A DNA stretch of 64,000 bases from Microbacterium proteolyticum (GTDB lineage Bacteria > Actinomycetota > Actinomycetes > Actinomycetales > Microbacteriaceae). The stretch covers positions 124,001-188,000 of the forward strand of contig NZ_CP121274.1 of the NCBI RefSeq assembly GCF_029639405.1, given 5' to 3'. Within the stretch, counting starts at the first letter, position 1. The number at the start of each line of letters is the position of its first letter. A model generated the notes under the pieces. That model saw only the letters and a list, made by a program, of their open reading frames with translations, did no database searches and was not told where the DNA came from. Shown here piece by piece: positions 1 through 8,814 of this stretch. The position numbers were made by a program, and so were the translations under genes.

Positions 1-1351
1 ACGCGTGGATGCGGTCGCGCTCGGCGCGCCAGCGGTCGCCGTTGTCGGGGATGTGGCCGCCGTCCGCGAGCCACTGCGCGTCGTCGAGGGCCTTCCAGCA
101 GCCCATCTTCGACGAGGTGTAGTGCTCGAGCTCGGGCAGCTCCCACATGCCGGAGTCCGCGCGCCGCCAGAGATCGCACGTGCGGTCGGCGACGTCGGCG
201 AGCAGCCGCCCCGTCTGGATGTCGAGGCGGTTTCCGGCCTCGACGTACGTGCGGCACAGGGCGATGAGGTCGCCGTAGACGCCGAGCTGCAGCTGGCCCT
301 GCGCGGGGTTGCCGGTGACCACGGGCTGGTTCCCGTTCCACCCCGGAACCTGGTGCTTCTCCAGGCCGATCTCGGCATCGCCGTCGAGGGTGTACATCAC
401 CTGCACCTCGGGACCGTTCTTTCGGATCGTGCGCAGGAGCCACGAGATCGCGGCGTGCGTCTCCTCGCGGAGGCCGAAGCCCACCCACGCGTGCGCCGTA
501 TAGGCGAGGTCGCGCACCCACGCGAAGCGGTAGTCCCAGTTCTTCCCGCCGCGGGGGTTCTCGGGGAGCGAGGTGGTGGCCGCCGCCGCGATGGCGCCGG
601 TGGGGCTGAAAAGCAGGAGCTTGAGGGCGAGCGCGCTGCGCTGCACGTCGTCTGCCCACGGGCCCCGGTACGAGAACTCGTCGGACCACATCTCCCAACC
701 GCCGATCGTGCGGTCGACCCCGCGGTCGACGTTCTGCGCGTCGGGGATGCGGAGCGGTTCGCCCTCCGTCGCGGCGATCACGAGCAGGTGGCGCGAGCCC
801 TCCGCGGTCGTGAAGCCGCCGTCGATGCTCTCGTCGCCGGCATCCGGTTCGCCGCGGAGCCCGTACTCGTGCCCGGTCACCGCGAGCGAGACGTGCCCGA
901 TGCGCATGATCGAGAAGCCGTCGATGCGCTCGGTCCAGGGCGCGGCCGAACGCAGCATCGTCCCCGGCTGCACGCACCAGGCGAACTCGACCTCGCCCGC
1001 CACTCCGTCGACGCGGCGGGCGAGCTCGGCCCAGGGCAGACGCCCGGCGATCCCCGTCACCATCGCGTCGGTGACGGTGGCGACACCGGAGGCGGTGGTG
1101 AAGGTCGTCTCGAGGACGTTGGTGCGCGGGATGTACCGTCGCGTGATCTCGTACTCCTCCACGGGCGCGAGCTGGATGCACCCCCCTGCCGACTCGTCGA
1201 CGAGCCGGGCGAAGACCGGTCGCGAGTGGATGTTGGGCAGCGGAAGCCAGTCGACGCCGCCGTCCAGCCCGATCAGCGCGACCGTCCGCCCGTCGCCGAT
1301 CGCGGCGTAGTCGCGCAGCGGGCGGGACGGCGGAGGCGGGGTCGTGAGCAC
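1..1351 (-). CDS. Glycoside hydrolase family 15 protein (glucoamylase/trehalase-like), C-terminus cut by window edge
   Basis: About 450 codons are visible, read from GTG at 1351 (VLTTPPPPSRPLRDYAAIGD) to the window edge. The N-terminal GH15 beta domain includes IGDGRTVALIGLDGGVDWLP. The catalytic barrel begins with the family signature NWDYRFAWVRD near residue 275. A second conserved block, GMWELPELEHYTSSK near residue 400, carries the expected general-acid Glu region. Actinobacterial GH15 enzymes hydrolyse alpha-glucosides; some mycobacterial members are trehalases, so the substrate is not settled. No signal peptide is seen, so it is probably cytoplasmic. The rest of the protein lies before base 1. 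No strong ribosome binding site precedes the GTG, so the start is tentative. Confidence 0.85.
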   Translation of the reverse strand, partial: MLTTPPPPSRPLRDYAAIGDGRTVALIGLDGGVDWLPLPNIHSRPVFARLVDESAGGCIQLAPVEEYEITRRYIPRTNVLETTFTTASGVATVTDAMVTGIAGRLPWAELARRVDGVAGEVEFAWCVQPGTMLRSAAPWTERIDGFSIMRIGHVSLAVTGHEYGLRGEPDAGDESIDGGFTTAEGSRHLLVIAATEGEPLRIPDAQNVDRGVDRTIGGWEMWSDEFSYRGPWADDVQRSALALKLLLFSPTGAIAAAATTSLPENPRGGKNWDYRFAWVRDLAYTAHAWVGFGLREETHAAISWLLRTIRKNGPEVQVMYTLDGDAEIGLEKHQVPGWNGNQPVVTGNPAQGQLQLGVYGDLIALCRTYVEAGNRLDIQTGRLLADVADRTCDLWRRADSGMWELPELEHYTSSKMGCWKALDDAQWLADGGHIPDNGDRWRAERDRIHA

Positions 1352-1514
1352 GATCCCACGCTAGGAACCGTCTCGCGCCGCGCTTCGGGGGTTGTCGATC
1401 GCGGGCCGAGCGGGTACGGGGCCGGTACCGCGGCACCGTCGCCCTCGCAACCCCCGACCGTCGCCGCGACGCACGACCTAACGTCGAGGGCGACAGCGAG
1501 TGAAAGGAACACGC

Positions 1515-2072
1515 ATGTCCCCCACCACGAAGGACACCCCGACCAAGAACCGCCGTCGCCCGGCCCGCGGCGGCAGCGGCCCCGAGACCACCGACGAGCA
1601 GAACGCCGAGAAGGGCTTCCAGGCTTCGGAGAAGCTCACCGACAGCCTGCAGGCCGTCCTCATCGACCTCATCGAGCTGTCGATCCAGGGCAAGCAGGCG
1701 CACTGGAACGTCGTCGGGAAGAACTTCCGCGACACCCACCTGCAGCTCGACGAGATCATCGACGCCGCACGCGAGTTCAGCGACACGGTCGCGGAGCGCA
1801 TGCGCTCGCTCCACGCCCTGCCCGACGGCCGCAGCGACACGATCGCCGAGACGACGACCCTCCCGGAGTTCCCGCAGGGCGAGGTCGACACGGCCGAGGT
1901 CGTCGACCTCATCACCGAGCGCCTCGACGCGACCGTCGGCACCGTGCGCGCCGTGCACGACGACGTCGACGAGGAAGACCCGACCAGCGCCGACATCCTG
2001 CACGGCATCCTCGAGCGTCTCGAGCAGCTGTCGTGGATGGTCAGTGCGGAGAACCGCGTCGCACGGAAGTAA
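1515..2072 (+). CDS. dps: Dps-family DNA-binding ferritin-like protein
   Basis: 185 residues. Dps proteins form dodecamers that oxidise and store iron and shield DNA in starvation or oxidative stress. The inter-subunit ferroxidase ligands are all present: H63 in QAHWN, H75 and D79 in THLQLDE, and D90 and E94 in SDTVAE, with the spacing of E. coli Dps. The N-terminal 25 residues are rich in Lys and Arg, as in Dps proteins that bind DNA through a flexible tail. The ATG at 1515 is preceded by GAAAGGA at suitable spacing; a GTG at 1500 is in frame but would place that site inside the gene. It stands alone, divergent from the GH15 gene. Confidence 0.95.
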   Translation: MSPTTKDTPTKNRRRPARGGSGPETTDEQNAEKGFQASEKLTDSLQAVLIDLIELSIQGKQAHWNVVGKNFRDTHLQLDEIIDAAREFSDTVAERMRSLHALPDGRSDTIAETTTLPEFPQGEVDTAEVVDLITERLDATVGTVRAVHDDVDEEDPTSADILHGILERLEQLSWMVSAENRVARK

Positions 2073-2138
2073 CCCCATCGGACGATGACACCGGATGCCG
2101 GGGCTCGAGGGCCTCGGCATCCGTCGTCGTCACGCGGG

Positions 2139-2576
2139 TCACGGCGTGGGCAACAGCAGCGGCGGACGCGGACCTTCGAGGCGGGCGATCGAGGCCTTGA
2201 TGTCGGCGAGGTTGACGTCGATGGTGAGCAGACGCCCGTCGATCTGACGCTCCCGCGCATTGATCAGCGCCATGCGCTCGTCGAACCGTGCATCGGCGCG
2301 GTCCATGCGGGCGTCGGCACGATCCATGCGCGCCTCGATCCGCTCGAATCGGTTGTCCACCTGCTCGAACCGTTTGTCCACCTGCTCGAAGCGCTTGTCC
2401 ACCTGCTCGAAGCGCTTGTCGACCTGCGCGAACCCCCGGTCGACCTGCGCGAAGCCCTGCTGGGTCCGCCGCTCGACGCGGTCGAGCATCCACTTCATCC
2501 CGCTCAGGATCGCCGCGGCGAAGGTCACGAAAAAGGCGGCGAGCGCGATGAGCGCTTGAGCGGTGTCGACGTTCAC
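2139..2576 (-). CDS. Small membrane-anchored coiled-coil protein with heptad repeats
   Basis: 145 residues starting at GTG 2576, with AAAGGA upstream. One membrane segment at residues about 8-27 (ALIALAAFFVTFAAAILSG) is followed by a long soluble part made of near-identical seven-residue units such as FEQVDKR, then RMDRADA units. The period of seven with hydrophobic positions implies a continuous coiled coil, probably oligomeric, projecting from the membrane. The tandem 21-bp DNA repeats at 2343-2447 encode these units. No enzymatic motif is seen. Function is unknown; a scaffold or spacer role would fit but is inference. Confidence 0.7.
   Translation of the reverse strand: MNVDTAQALIALAAFFVTFAAAILSGMKWMLDRVERRTQQGFAQVDRGFAQVDKRFEQVDKRFEQVDKRFEQVDNRFERIEARMDRADARMDRADARFDERMALINARERQIDGRLLTIDVNLADIKASIARLEGPRPPLLLPTP
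2343..2447. repeat. Tandem 21-bp repeats, five units, inside a coding region
   Basis: Five consecutive 21-bp units of the type CTCGAAnCGnTTGTCCACCTG start at 2343, 2364, 2385, 2406 and 2427. They encode the heptads of the coiled-coil gene on the minus strand. The middle units are almost identical, suggesting recent copy-number change by slippage or unequal recombination. A related but more diverged pair of 21-bp units lies just before (about 2300-2342). Confidence 0.85.
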
Positions 2577-2691
2577 GGGCGGGTCCTTTCGAGCGGGGTG
2601 TCGTCGAACCTACGCCGCCGCCGGTCGCCCTGCACGCGTACGTGCGCGAACCGTGCACAACTTCACCCCGCCGTCCACCGGGGAGGAAGGG

Positions 2692-5223
2692 TCAGAGCCG
2701 CAGCACCTCGGTGACCCGCACGATCGCCGTGCCCTCTTCCTCGGAGGCGGCGAGATCGACCTCGGCGCGGATGCGCCAGTCGTGGTCGCCGGCGGGGTCG
2801 TCGATCGTCTGCTCGACGCGCCAGATGCCGTCCGTCGCCGCGGACTCGTCGATGTCGACGAGCGCGGAAGACCGTGATGCGCCCCCGGTGCCGATGCTGT
2901 CGTGCTCGTCGAAGTAGCGGTCGAGAACGCCCGGCCAGTCGACGTCGGGATCGAGTCCGACCAGTTCGTCGTCGCGCTGGAGAGCGGCGAGCTGCACGCG
3001 GCGGAACATCTCGTTGCGTACGAGCACGACGAACGCACGGCGGTTCGTGAGGATCGACGGCGGCGCGGGGGGCACCACCGGGGCCGACGGGTCGTCGGCG
3101 GGGTTGATCAGCTGCTCCCACTCGTCCACGAGGCTCGAATCCACCTGCCGCACGAGCTCGCCGAGCCACGCGATGAGGTCGAGCAGGTCGGGCGTCTGCG
3201 CGTCGACCGGCACCGTCTGACGGATCGCGCGGTAGGCGTCGCTCAGGTAGCGCAGGACCAGCCCCTCGCTGCGGGCGAGCTGGTACAGCGAGACGTATTC
3301 ACCGAACGAGCACGCCCGCTCGAACATGTCGCGCACGACCGACTTCGGCGACAACTCGAAGTCGCGGATCCACGGCTGGCTCGACGCGAACACCTCGTAC
3401 GCCTGCGCCAGCAACGCGTCGAGGGGTTTGGGCCAGGTGATCTCCTCGAGCAGTTCCATCCGCTCGTCGTACTCGATGCCCTCGCGCTTCATCGCGGCCA
3501 CGGCCTCGCCCCGCGCGCGGAACTGCTGCTGCGACAGGATCGGACGCGGATCGTCGAGCGTCGCCTCGATCACGCTGACGACGTCGAGGGCGTAGTGCCC
3601 CGTGCCGACCGACGACGCCGGAGGCGCGGCATCCGGCCCCCTGCCGAGTTCGACGTCGGGGTCGAGCATCTCGATCGCGGCGAGCGCGAACGGCGACAGC
3701 GGCTGGTTGAGCGCGAAGTTCGGTTGCAGGTCGACGGTGAGCCGGATGCCGCCCTCCCCCGCCTCGACCACGCCCGCCTGCACCAGGGTGCGGAAGATCG
3801 CGATCGCGCGGCGGGCGAGTTCGTACTGCCGGGGGCGCGGCTCGTGATTGTCGAAGACCAGGGAGCGGACGTTGCCGAACACGTCGCCGCCGCGGGCGAT
3901 GACGTTGATGAGCATCGCGGCCGTGAGCTTCATCTGCGGCTGCAGCGGTTCGGGCTCGGCCGCCACCAGGCGGTCGTAGCTCTGCTCGGTCCAGTTGACG
4001 AACCCCTGCGGCGCCTTCTTGCGCACGATCTTCTTCTGCTTCTTCAGGTCGTCGCCGGCCTTGAGGATCTGCGCGGCGTTCTCGATCTCGTGATCGGGTG
4101 CCATGACGACGACGGTTCCCGCGGTGTCGTACCCCGCGCGGCCCGCGCGGCCGGCGATCTGGTGGAACTCGCGGGCCGACAGCTGGCGCATGCGCGTGCC
4201 GTCGTACTTCGTGAGGGCGGTCAGGAGCACGGTGCGGATGGGGACGTTGATCCCCACGCCCAGCGTGTCGGTGCCGCAGATGACCCGCAGGAGCCCGCGC
4301 TGGGCAAGGGTCTCGACGAGGCGTCGGTACCGCGGCAGCATGCCCGCGTGGTGCACGCCGATGCCCGCGCGCACATAGCGCGAGAGGGTCTTGCCGAAGC
4401 CGGTGGTGAAGCGGAATCCGCCGATCGCCTCGGCGATCTCGTCGCGCCGCTCACGGTCGATGATGCGGATCGACGACAGCGCCTGAGCCCGCTCCATCGC
4501 CGCCGCCTGGGAGAAGTGGACGACGTAGACCGGGGCCTGCTTCGTGTCGAGAAGCTCCTGCACCGTCTCGTGCACGGGGGTGCGGGCGTACTCGAAGTGC
4601 AGCGGCACGGGCCGCTCCACTCCCGTGACACGGGCGGTGGCCCGCCCGGTGCGGCGGGAGAGGTCGTCGGCGATGTCGGCGACGTCGCCGAGGGTCGCCG
4701 ACATGAGGATGAACTGCGCCCGGGTCAGCAGCAGCAGGGGCACCTGCCACGCCCACCCGCGGTCGGGTTCGCCGTAGTAGTGGAACTCGTCCATGACGAT
4801 CTGATCGACGGCCGCGTCCGATCCCTGGCGCAGAGCGAGGTTGGCGAGGATCTCCGCCGTGCAGCAGATGATCGGCGCGTCGGAGTTGACGGAGGAGTCC
4901 CCCGTCACCATGCCGACGTTCTCCGCGCCGAAGATCTCGACCAGCGCGAAGAACTTCTCACTCACGAGAGCCTTGATCGGGGCCGTGTAGTAGCTGCGGC
5001 CGCCCCGGGCGAGGGATGCCGCGTGCGCGGCGACCGCGACGAGGGACTTGCCCGTCCCCGTCGGCGTCGACAGGATCACGTTCGCACCGGAGACGATCTC
5101 GATGATCGCCTCGTCCTGGGCGGGGTAGAGCGTCAATCCGCGGCTGCTCGCCCACTCCACGAACCCGAGGTAGGCGGCATCCGGGTCGCTGCCTGCGGGC
5201 ACATGGTCGAGGAGCGAGGTCAC
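2692..5223 (-). CDS. Ski2-like DEAD/DEAH-box helicase with C-terminal DUF3516-type domain
   Basis: 843 residues from GTG 5223. Superfamily 2 helicase motifs are intact: Walker A TPTGTGKS (53-60), motif Ia PIKALVSEK, DEFH (145-148), SAT (175-177), GINVP (324-328) and QIAGRAGR (355-362). The whole second half (after about residue 380) lacks helicase motifs and matches the actinobacterial DUF3516 architecture as I know it. Relatives act as ATP-dependent RNA helicases in RNA processing or decay; the substrate is not visible here. It is cytoplasmic. GGGTGGAG lies a few bases before the start. No partner gene is adjacent. Confidence 0.9.
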   Translation of the reverse strand: MTSLLDHVPAGSDPDAAYLGFVEWASSRGLTLYPAQDEAIIEIVSGANVILSTPTGTGKSLVAVAAHAASLARGGRSYYTAPIKALVSEKFFALVEIFGAENVGMVTGDSSVNSDAPIICCTAEILANLALRQGSDAAVDQIVMDEFHYYGEPDRGWAWQVPLLLLTRAQFILMSATLGDVADIADDLSRRTGRATARVTGVERPVPLHFEYARTPVHETVQELLDTKQAPVYVVHFSQAAAMERAQALSSIRIIDRERRDEIAEAIGGFRFTTGFGKTLSRYVRAGIGVHHAGMLPRYRRLVETLAQRGLLRVICGTDTLGVGINVPIRTVLLTALTKYDGTRMRQLSAREFHQIAGRAGRAGYDTAGTVVVMAPDHEIENAAQILKAGDDLKKQKKIVRKKAPQGFVNWTEQSYDRLVAAEPEPLQPQMKLTAAMLINVIARGGDVFGNVRSLVFDNHEPRPRQYELARRAIAIFRTLVQAGVVEAGEGGIRLTVDLQPNFALNQPLSPFALAAIEMLDPDVELGRGPDAAPPASSVGTGHYALDVVSVIEATLDDPRPILSQQQFRARGEAVAAMKREGIEYDERMELLEEITWPKPLDALLAQAYEVFASSQPWIRDFELSPKSVVRDMFERACSFGEYVSLYQLARSEGLVLRYLSDAYRAIRQTVPVDAQTPDLLDLIAWLGELVRQVDSSLVDEWEQLINPADDPSAPVVPPAPPSILTNRRAFVVLVRNEMFRRVQLAALQRDDELVGLDPDVDWPGVLDRYFDEHDSIGTGGASRSSALVDIDESAATDGIWRVEQTIDDPAGDHDWRIRAEVDLAASEEEGTAIVRVTEVLRL

Positions 5224-5268
5224 TGCTCCACCCTCTCATCCCCCCGACCGCGACCCGGCCGACCGGAC

Positions 5269-6030
5269 TCACTCCACGTCGGAGAAGACCCCCACGTGGT
5301 CGCCGTCGCTCACGAACTGCAGGGAGCTGCCGACGGGGAATCGCTCCCGGAAGGCGTCGGGCAGGTCGGGCGTCACGACGAACTCGATCGTGGCGGGGAA
5401 AGCCCCCGCTCCGCACCCGCCGTACCGATACCCGATCTGCGACGCGTTGATGTCGCCCGACGCCGGGAGGGTCGACGTGTCCAGGAGGATCAGACATTCG
5501 GCCCGGGTTCCCGACGAGTCGACCTGCGTCGTTCCGGCGTAGGCGGTGAGACCGTGGAAGTCGGCGTAGACGGACACCTCCGACGAATCGAACCCCATGC
5601 TCCTCACCGGGGAGTCGTCGGCGGACGGATCGACCCGCAGCGTGTCGACCTGCGCCACGCCCGCGGTCCGCGCGACGGGAACGAACGTCGTCGCCGCGAT
5701 CGACGCGGCGCTGGCGACGGCGGCGACGGCCGCGAGCGACCCCGCCCACAGCCACAGCGTGCGGGCACGCCGCACCACCGGTCGGCTCACGGTGGGCACG
5801 CCGCCCTCGACGTCATCGTCGTCGACGACGAGCGGCGCGGCGTCCGGAGCCATCGGCGGGGTGACCGGCGGCCTGACGGCGGCCTCGACCCGCGCCTGGC
5901 GCTCGAGGTCCTCCAGTTCCTGCAGCCGCGCCACGGCGGCGGGATCGCGATCGAGGTCGGCATCCGGCCCGTAGGCCCGAGCGCGGAGGGCCTGCAGCTC
6001 GCTCCGCAGCTCGACGTCCATGTCCTGCAT
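5269..6030 (-). CDS. Single-pass membrane protein, unknown function
   Basis: 253 residues from ATG 6030 (MQDMDVELRSELQALRARAY); an ATG at 6021 is an alternative. The cytoplasmic N-terminus (1-90) is charged and probably helical, residues 91-118 form one membrane helix (LWLWAGSLAAVAAVASAAS), and residues 119-253 would be outside the cell. The outer part has three Cys residues (one in ECLILLD, two in GGCGAGAF region and nearby). I do not recognise the family. The frame stays open upstream to 6261, but that would overlap the divergent oxidoreductase gene, so the shorter start is preferred. It lies 45 bases after the helicase start region and could share its transcript. Confidence 0.65.
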   Translation of the reverse strand: MQDMDVELRSELQALRARAYGPDADLDRDPAAVARLQELEDLERQARVEAAVRPPVTPPMAPDAAPLVVDDDDVEGGVPTVSRPVVRRARTLWLWAGSLAAVAAVASAASIAATTFVPVARTAGVAQVDTLRVDPSADDSPVRSMGFDSSEVSVYADFHGLTAYAGTTQVDSSGTRAECLILLDTSTLPASGDINASQIGYRYGGCGAGAFPATIEFVVTPDLPDAFRERFPVGSSLQFVSDGDHVGVFSDVE

Positions 6031-6108
6031 CGTGCCACAGCCCGGACGCGTCGGGGCCGTCGCTTCCATTCGCGGGAATAGACCAGCGGATGCCGCGTTG
6101 CACCTGTC

Positions 6109-7143
6109 ATGCGCTCCTTCGGCACCCTCTCCTTCGGGCACTACGGCCCCCTCGGCGGCGGCCATCATCTCTCCGCCGGCGACTCGATGCTGCAGGCGAT
6201 CGACCTCGCCCAGGGCATGGACGATCTCGGCGTGAACGGCGTCTCGTTCCGCGTCCACCACTTCGCCCGACAGCAGGCCGCGCCCATGCCGCTGCTCGCC
6301 GCGATCGCGGCACGCACCTCGCGCATCGAGGTCGGCACCGGTGTCATCGACATGCGGTACGAGAACCCGCTCATGCTCGCCGAGGAGGCGGCATCCGTCG
6401 ACCTCATCAGCGGCAACCGGCTGGCCCTCGGCGTGAGCCGCGGCTCACCCGAAACCGTCCTGCGCGGCTACGAGGCGTTCGGCTACACCGGGTCCGAGGA
6501 CCCGCGCGGAGCCGACATCGCCCGCGACCACTTCGACCTGTTCCTCCGCGCGATCGACGGGGAAGGGCTCGCCGAGCGCGACCCGATGAGCCCCTTCGGC
6601 GGCGGCGCGGGGCTCCAGCGAATCGAGCCGCACTCCTCCGGCCTGCGGACGCGCATCTGGTGGGGCGCCGGCACGACGGCGACGGCCGAGTGGGCGGGGC
6701 GCACGGGCGTGAACCTGATGTCGTCGACGCTCCTCACCGAAGCCGACGGCACACCGTTCGACATCCTGCAGGCACGCCAGCTCGACGCGTTCCGCCAGGC
6801 GTGGACGCAGGCCGGACACGCCGGCGAGCCGCGCACGTCGGTGAGCCGCAGCATCTTCCCCATCGTGAGCGACGAGGACCGCCTGTACTTCGGCGGCTCG
6901 GCCGGATCCGACCAGATCGGCGTCATCGACGGCATGCGCTCCACGTTCGGCAAGACGTATGCGGCCGAGCCCGACGTCCTCATCGAGCAGCTGCAGAACG
7001 ACGCGGCCGTGATGAGTGCCGACACCCTGATGCTGACGATCCCGTCGCAGATGGGAGTGGAGTTCAATCTCCGGCTCATCGAGAACTTCGCGACGCACGT
7101 CGCGCCTGCCCTCGGCTGGCAATCGACCCTCGCGGCCGTCTGA
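6109..7143 (+). CDS. LLM-class flavin-dependent oxidoreductase (luciferase-like monooxygenase)
   Basis: 344 residues, a TIM-barrel flavin monooxygenase of the bacterial luciferase superfamily. The start MRSFGTLSFGHYGP and the blocks RIEVGTGVIDMRYENPLML and LGVSRGSPETV are typical of the FMN-binding barrel. Members use reduced FMN and oxygen (or F420) on varied small substrates; none can be named from the sequence. No signal peptide, so cytoplasmic. It is monocistronic, ends in a strong palindromic terminator, and shares a 78-bp divergent promoter region with the membrane protein gene to its left. Confidence 0.85.
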   Translation: MRSFGTLSFGHYGPLGGGHHLSAGDSMLQAIDLAQGMDDLGVNGVSFRVHHFARQQAAPMPLLAAIAARTSRIEVGTGVIDMRYENPLMLAEEAASVDLISGNRLALGVSRGSPETVLRGYEAFGYTGSEDPRGADIARDHFDLFLRAIDGEGLAERDPMSPFGGGAGLQRIEPHSSGLRTRIWWGAGTTATAEWAGRTGVNLMSSTLLTEADGTPFDILQARQLDAFRQAWTQAGHAGEPRTSVSRSIFPIVSDEDRLYFGGSAGSDQIGVIDGMRSTFGKTYAAEPDVLIEQLQNDAAVMSADTLMLTIPSQMGVEFNLRLIENFATHVAPALGWQSTLAAV

Positions 7144-7147
7144 GCGA

Positions 7148-7189
7148 ACGACAGAGCCCCGGATGCCATGGCATCCGGGGCTCTGTCGT
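7148..7189. terminator. Bidirectional terminator, 42-nt perfect palindrome containing GGATGCC/GGCATCC
   Basis: Bases 7148-7189 form a perfect palindrome with the core GGATGCCATGGCATCC, flanked by CAGAGCCCC and GGGGCTCTG. It lies between two convergent genes (oxidoreductase plus strand, YiaA-type gene minus strand), so one hairpin can end both transcripts. There is no U-tract, as is common for actinobacterial terminators. Confidence 0.85.
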
Positions 7190-7200
7190 ATGTGGGGCGA

Positions 7201-7668
7201 TCAGACGCCGGGGAATCCCGGTGTCCGCTCGACCGGCGACGGATCGGGGTGCACGACCCGGAAGGCGGCGATGTCGCGGACGTTCTTCTGCACCGCGACC
7301 ACGGCGAACAGGCTCATCGCGAAACCGATCCCGTAGAACCCCTTCTCCGACAGCAGAAGTTCGGCGTTCCACAGTCCGATCGACATGAGTGCCAGGGCCG
7401 CGAGCAGCATCGCCCACGCGACGCCCAGGTACGCGCCGGTCACGGGCACGTCCTCCGCGCGGTCGCGCACGGCCTTCTGCACGGAGATGGCGGCGAAGAG
7501 GCCGAGCAGGAAGACCGCGAGGAAGTATCCCTTCTCGGCGAGTTCCATGTGGGCGTTCGCCAGACCGATGAAATACACGGAGGCACCGAGCCCCAGCGCC
7601 ACCCACGAGGCCCCGACGAAAGCGGCGGTCGGCCGCCCGATCTCGAGGTGCGTCTGCTGATCCGTCAT
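7201..7668 (-). CDS. YiaA/YiaB-type inner membrane protein
   Basis: 155 residues. Four membrane helices are arranged as two copies of the YiaA/YiaB two-helix domain; each copy ends in a related phrase (ISVQKAVRD, VAVQKNVRD). The family is of unknown function, apparently linked to stress or stationary phase in some bacteria. ATG 7668 has GAGGAAGG just upstream, which decides the start against the in-frame ATG at 7758. It shares the 7148-7189 terminator with its convergent neighbour. Confidence 0.85.
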   Translation of the reverse strand: MTDQQTHLEIGRPTAAFVGASWVALGLGASVYFIGLANAHMELAEKGYFLAVFLLGLFAAISVQKAVRDRAEDVPVTGAYLGVAWAMLLAALALMSIGLWNAELLLSEKGFYGIGFAMSLFAVVAVQKNVRDIAAFRVVHPDPSPVERTPGFPGV

Positions 7669-7923
7669 TGGTCCAACCTTCCTCTCGGGCCTCGCGAACG
7701 AGGCATATGCGTTTCGAGGAAGGTAGCGGCCAGCGCATGCGACTACAGCCATATGCATGTCTCTCGGACCGTCTTCCCGTTCACGGGCGCGGGAGCATAG
7801 TCAGTCGATCCCCGGGGCTCAAGGGCACGCGGTCGGCGCCTCGCTCGGCCTAACGTCTCCGAGGCGCTCCACACAGCAGGAGCGCTGTGCCACACCCCGG
7901 CACCTCGCAGCAAGGAGAACATC

Positions 7924-8205
7924 ATGCTCTGGACCATCCTCGGTCTCATCATCGTCGGCCTCATCGCCGGCTTCATCGCTCGCGCCGTCATCCCCGGCAA
8001 GCAGAGCATGAGCATCCTCATGACCATCGTCCTGGGAATCGTCGGCTCGTTCGTCGGCGGGTTCCTCGGATTCCTCATCTTCGGCAGCGACCCGATGGGC
8101 GGATTCCTTCAGCCGGCGGGCATCATCGGCTCCATCATCGGCGCGATCATCGTGCTCGGGATCTACGTCTTCGCCACGCGCGGTCGCAGCGCCCGCACGC
8201 GCTGA
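7924..8205 (+). CDS. GlsB/YeaQ/YmgE-family stress membrane protein
   Basis: 93 residues, almost entirely membrane: three hydrophobic helices rich in Gly, with the family pattern GLIAGFIARAVIPGK followed by TIVLGIVGSFVGGFLG. This is the transglycosylase-associated small membrane family (PF04226), linked to general stress responses, with no proven biochemical activity. AAGGAG sits a few bases before ATG 7924. It is monocistronic and followed by a hairpin at 8218-8260. Confidence 0.92.
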   Translation: MLWTILGLIIVGLIAGFIARAVIPGKQSMSILMTIVLGIVGSFVGGFLGFLIFGSDPMGGFLQPAGIIGSIIGAIIVLGIYVFATRGRSARTR

Positions 8206-8217
8206 CACGCGTCGCCG

Positions 8218-8260
8218 GATGCCCCCGCCGCCTCGGCTCACGCCGGGCGACGGGGGCATC
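8218..8260 (+). terminator. Rho-independent-like hairpin after the GlsB-type gene
   Basis: GATGCCCCCG (8218-8227) pairs perfectly with CGGGGGCATC (8251-8260) around a 23-nt interior that can form a further short stem. It starts 12 bases after the stop codon and precedes the lipoprotein gene. No U-tract. The outer bases again read GGATGCC. Confidence 0.7.
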
Positions 8261-8328
8261 GCGCGTCTCGGACCACGGGCAGCATCCGAGTACGTGACGG
8301 TGACCGCACCGCACCCTATGCTGACGCC

Positions 8329-8814
8329 GTGAACCCGACACCTCGAACTGTTCTGCTCTCCTCCGCGCTTGTGCTGATACTGACTGCCGCCCTCAGCGGG
8401 TGCGCGGGCGGAACCACGACCGCGGATCCCGCCGCGAACTCCTCCGCCGCAGCGCCCTCCGCCTCCGCAGCCGTCGTCGAGACGCCCGCACCCGCCGACC
8501 CGAGCGCTCCGGCGGAGAACTGCATCCCCTCCGACGTCACGGCCGCCGGTATCCCCCTCGTCGACGGGACCGTCGTCTGCGACCTCGTGCGGGGCGACCT
8601 GAACGACGGGACGCTGTCGATCGTCATCCAGGTCGGCTCGGTCGACGAGGGATTCTCGCAGGCGACGAGCGCCTTGACCGCCGCGGGGTACAGCGCCGGA
8701 GTCACCTCGCCGGAAGCGTCCAACTTCACCAATGGCACGTACACGGTGCTGGTCTCCGTCACCGAACAGGACCCGTACGGGGCCGTCGTCACCTACGCGT
8801 TGTCTCCCGCGTGA
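8329..8814 (+). CDS. Small lipoprotein, unknown function
   Basis: 161 residues from GTG 8329. Residues 1-24 form a lipoprotein signal peptide with lipobox LSGC, the lipidated Cys being C25. A Ser/Ala/Pro/Thr-rich linker (about 26-60) leads to a compact domain of about 100 residues with two Cys (in NCIPSD and VVCDLV), which could form a disulfide. It would be anchored on the outer face of the membrane. I do not recognise the domain. Its stop overlaps the start of the kinase gene by the GTGA at 8811, so the two are probably translationally coupled. Confidence 0.8.
   Translation: MNPTPRTVLLSSALVLILTAALSGCAGGTTTADPAANSSAAAPSASAAVVETPAPADPSAPAENCIPSDVTAAGIPLVDGTVVCDLVRGDLNDGTLSIVIQVGSVDEGFSQATSALTAAGYSAGVTSPEASNFTNGTYTVLVSVTEQDPYGAVVTYALSPA

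Noticed and set aside
5..2200. Long open plus-strand frame of 731 codons
   Set aside because: It runs opposite to the GH15 gene and then across Dps in the wrong frame; its Arg/Gly/Pro/Val-rich translation has no family features. It is a GC-bias shadow.
2343..2447. Tandem repeats considered as a CRISPR-like array
   Set aside because: Units are contiguous without spacers and encode protein heptads in frame.
2902..6081. Open plus-strand frame of 1059 codons opposite the helicase gene
   Set aside because: The minus strand carries a complete helicase with all motifs; the plus frame is antisense composition only.
6031..6261. Longer N-terminus for the minus-strand membrane protein
   Set aside because: It would lie inside the divergent oxidoreductase gene, whose own start is well supported.
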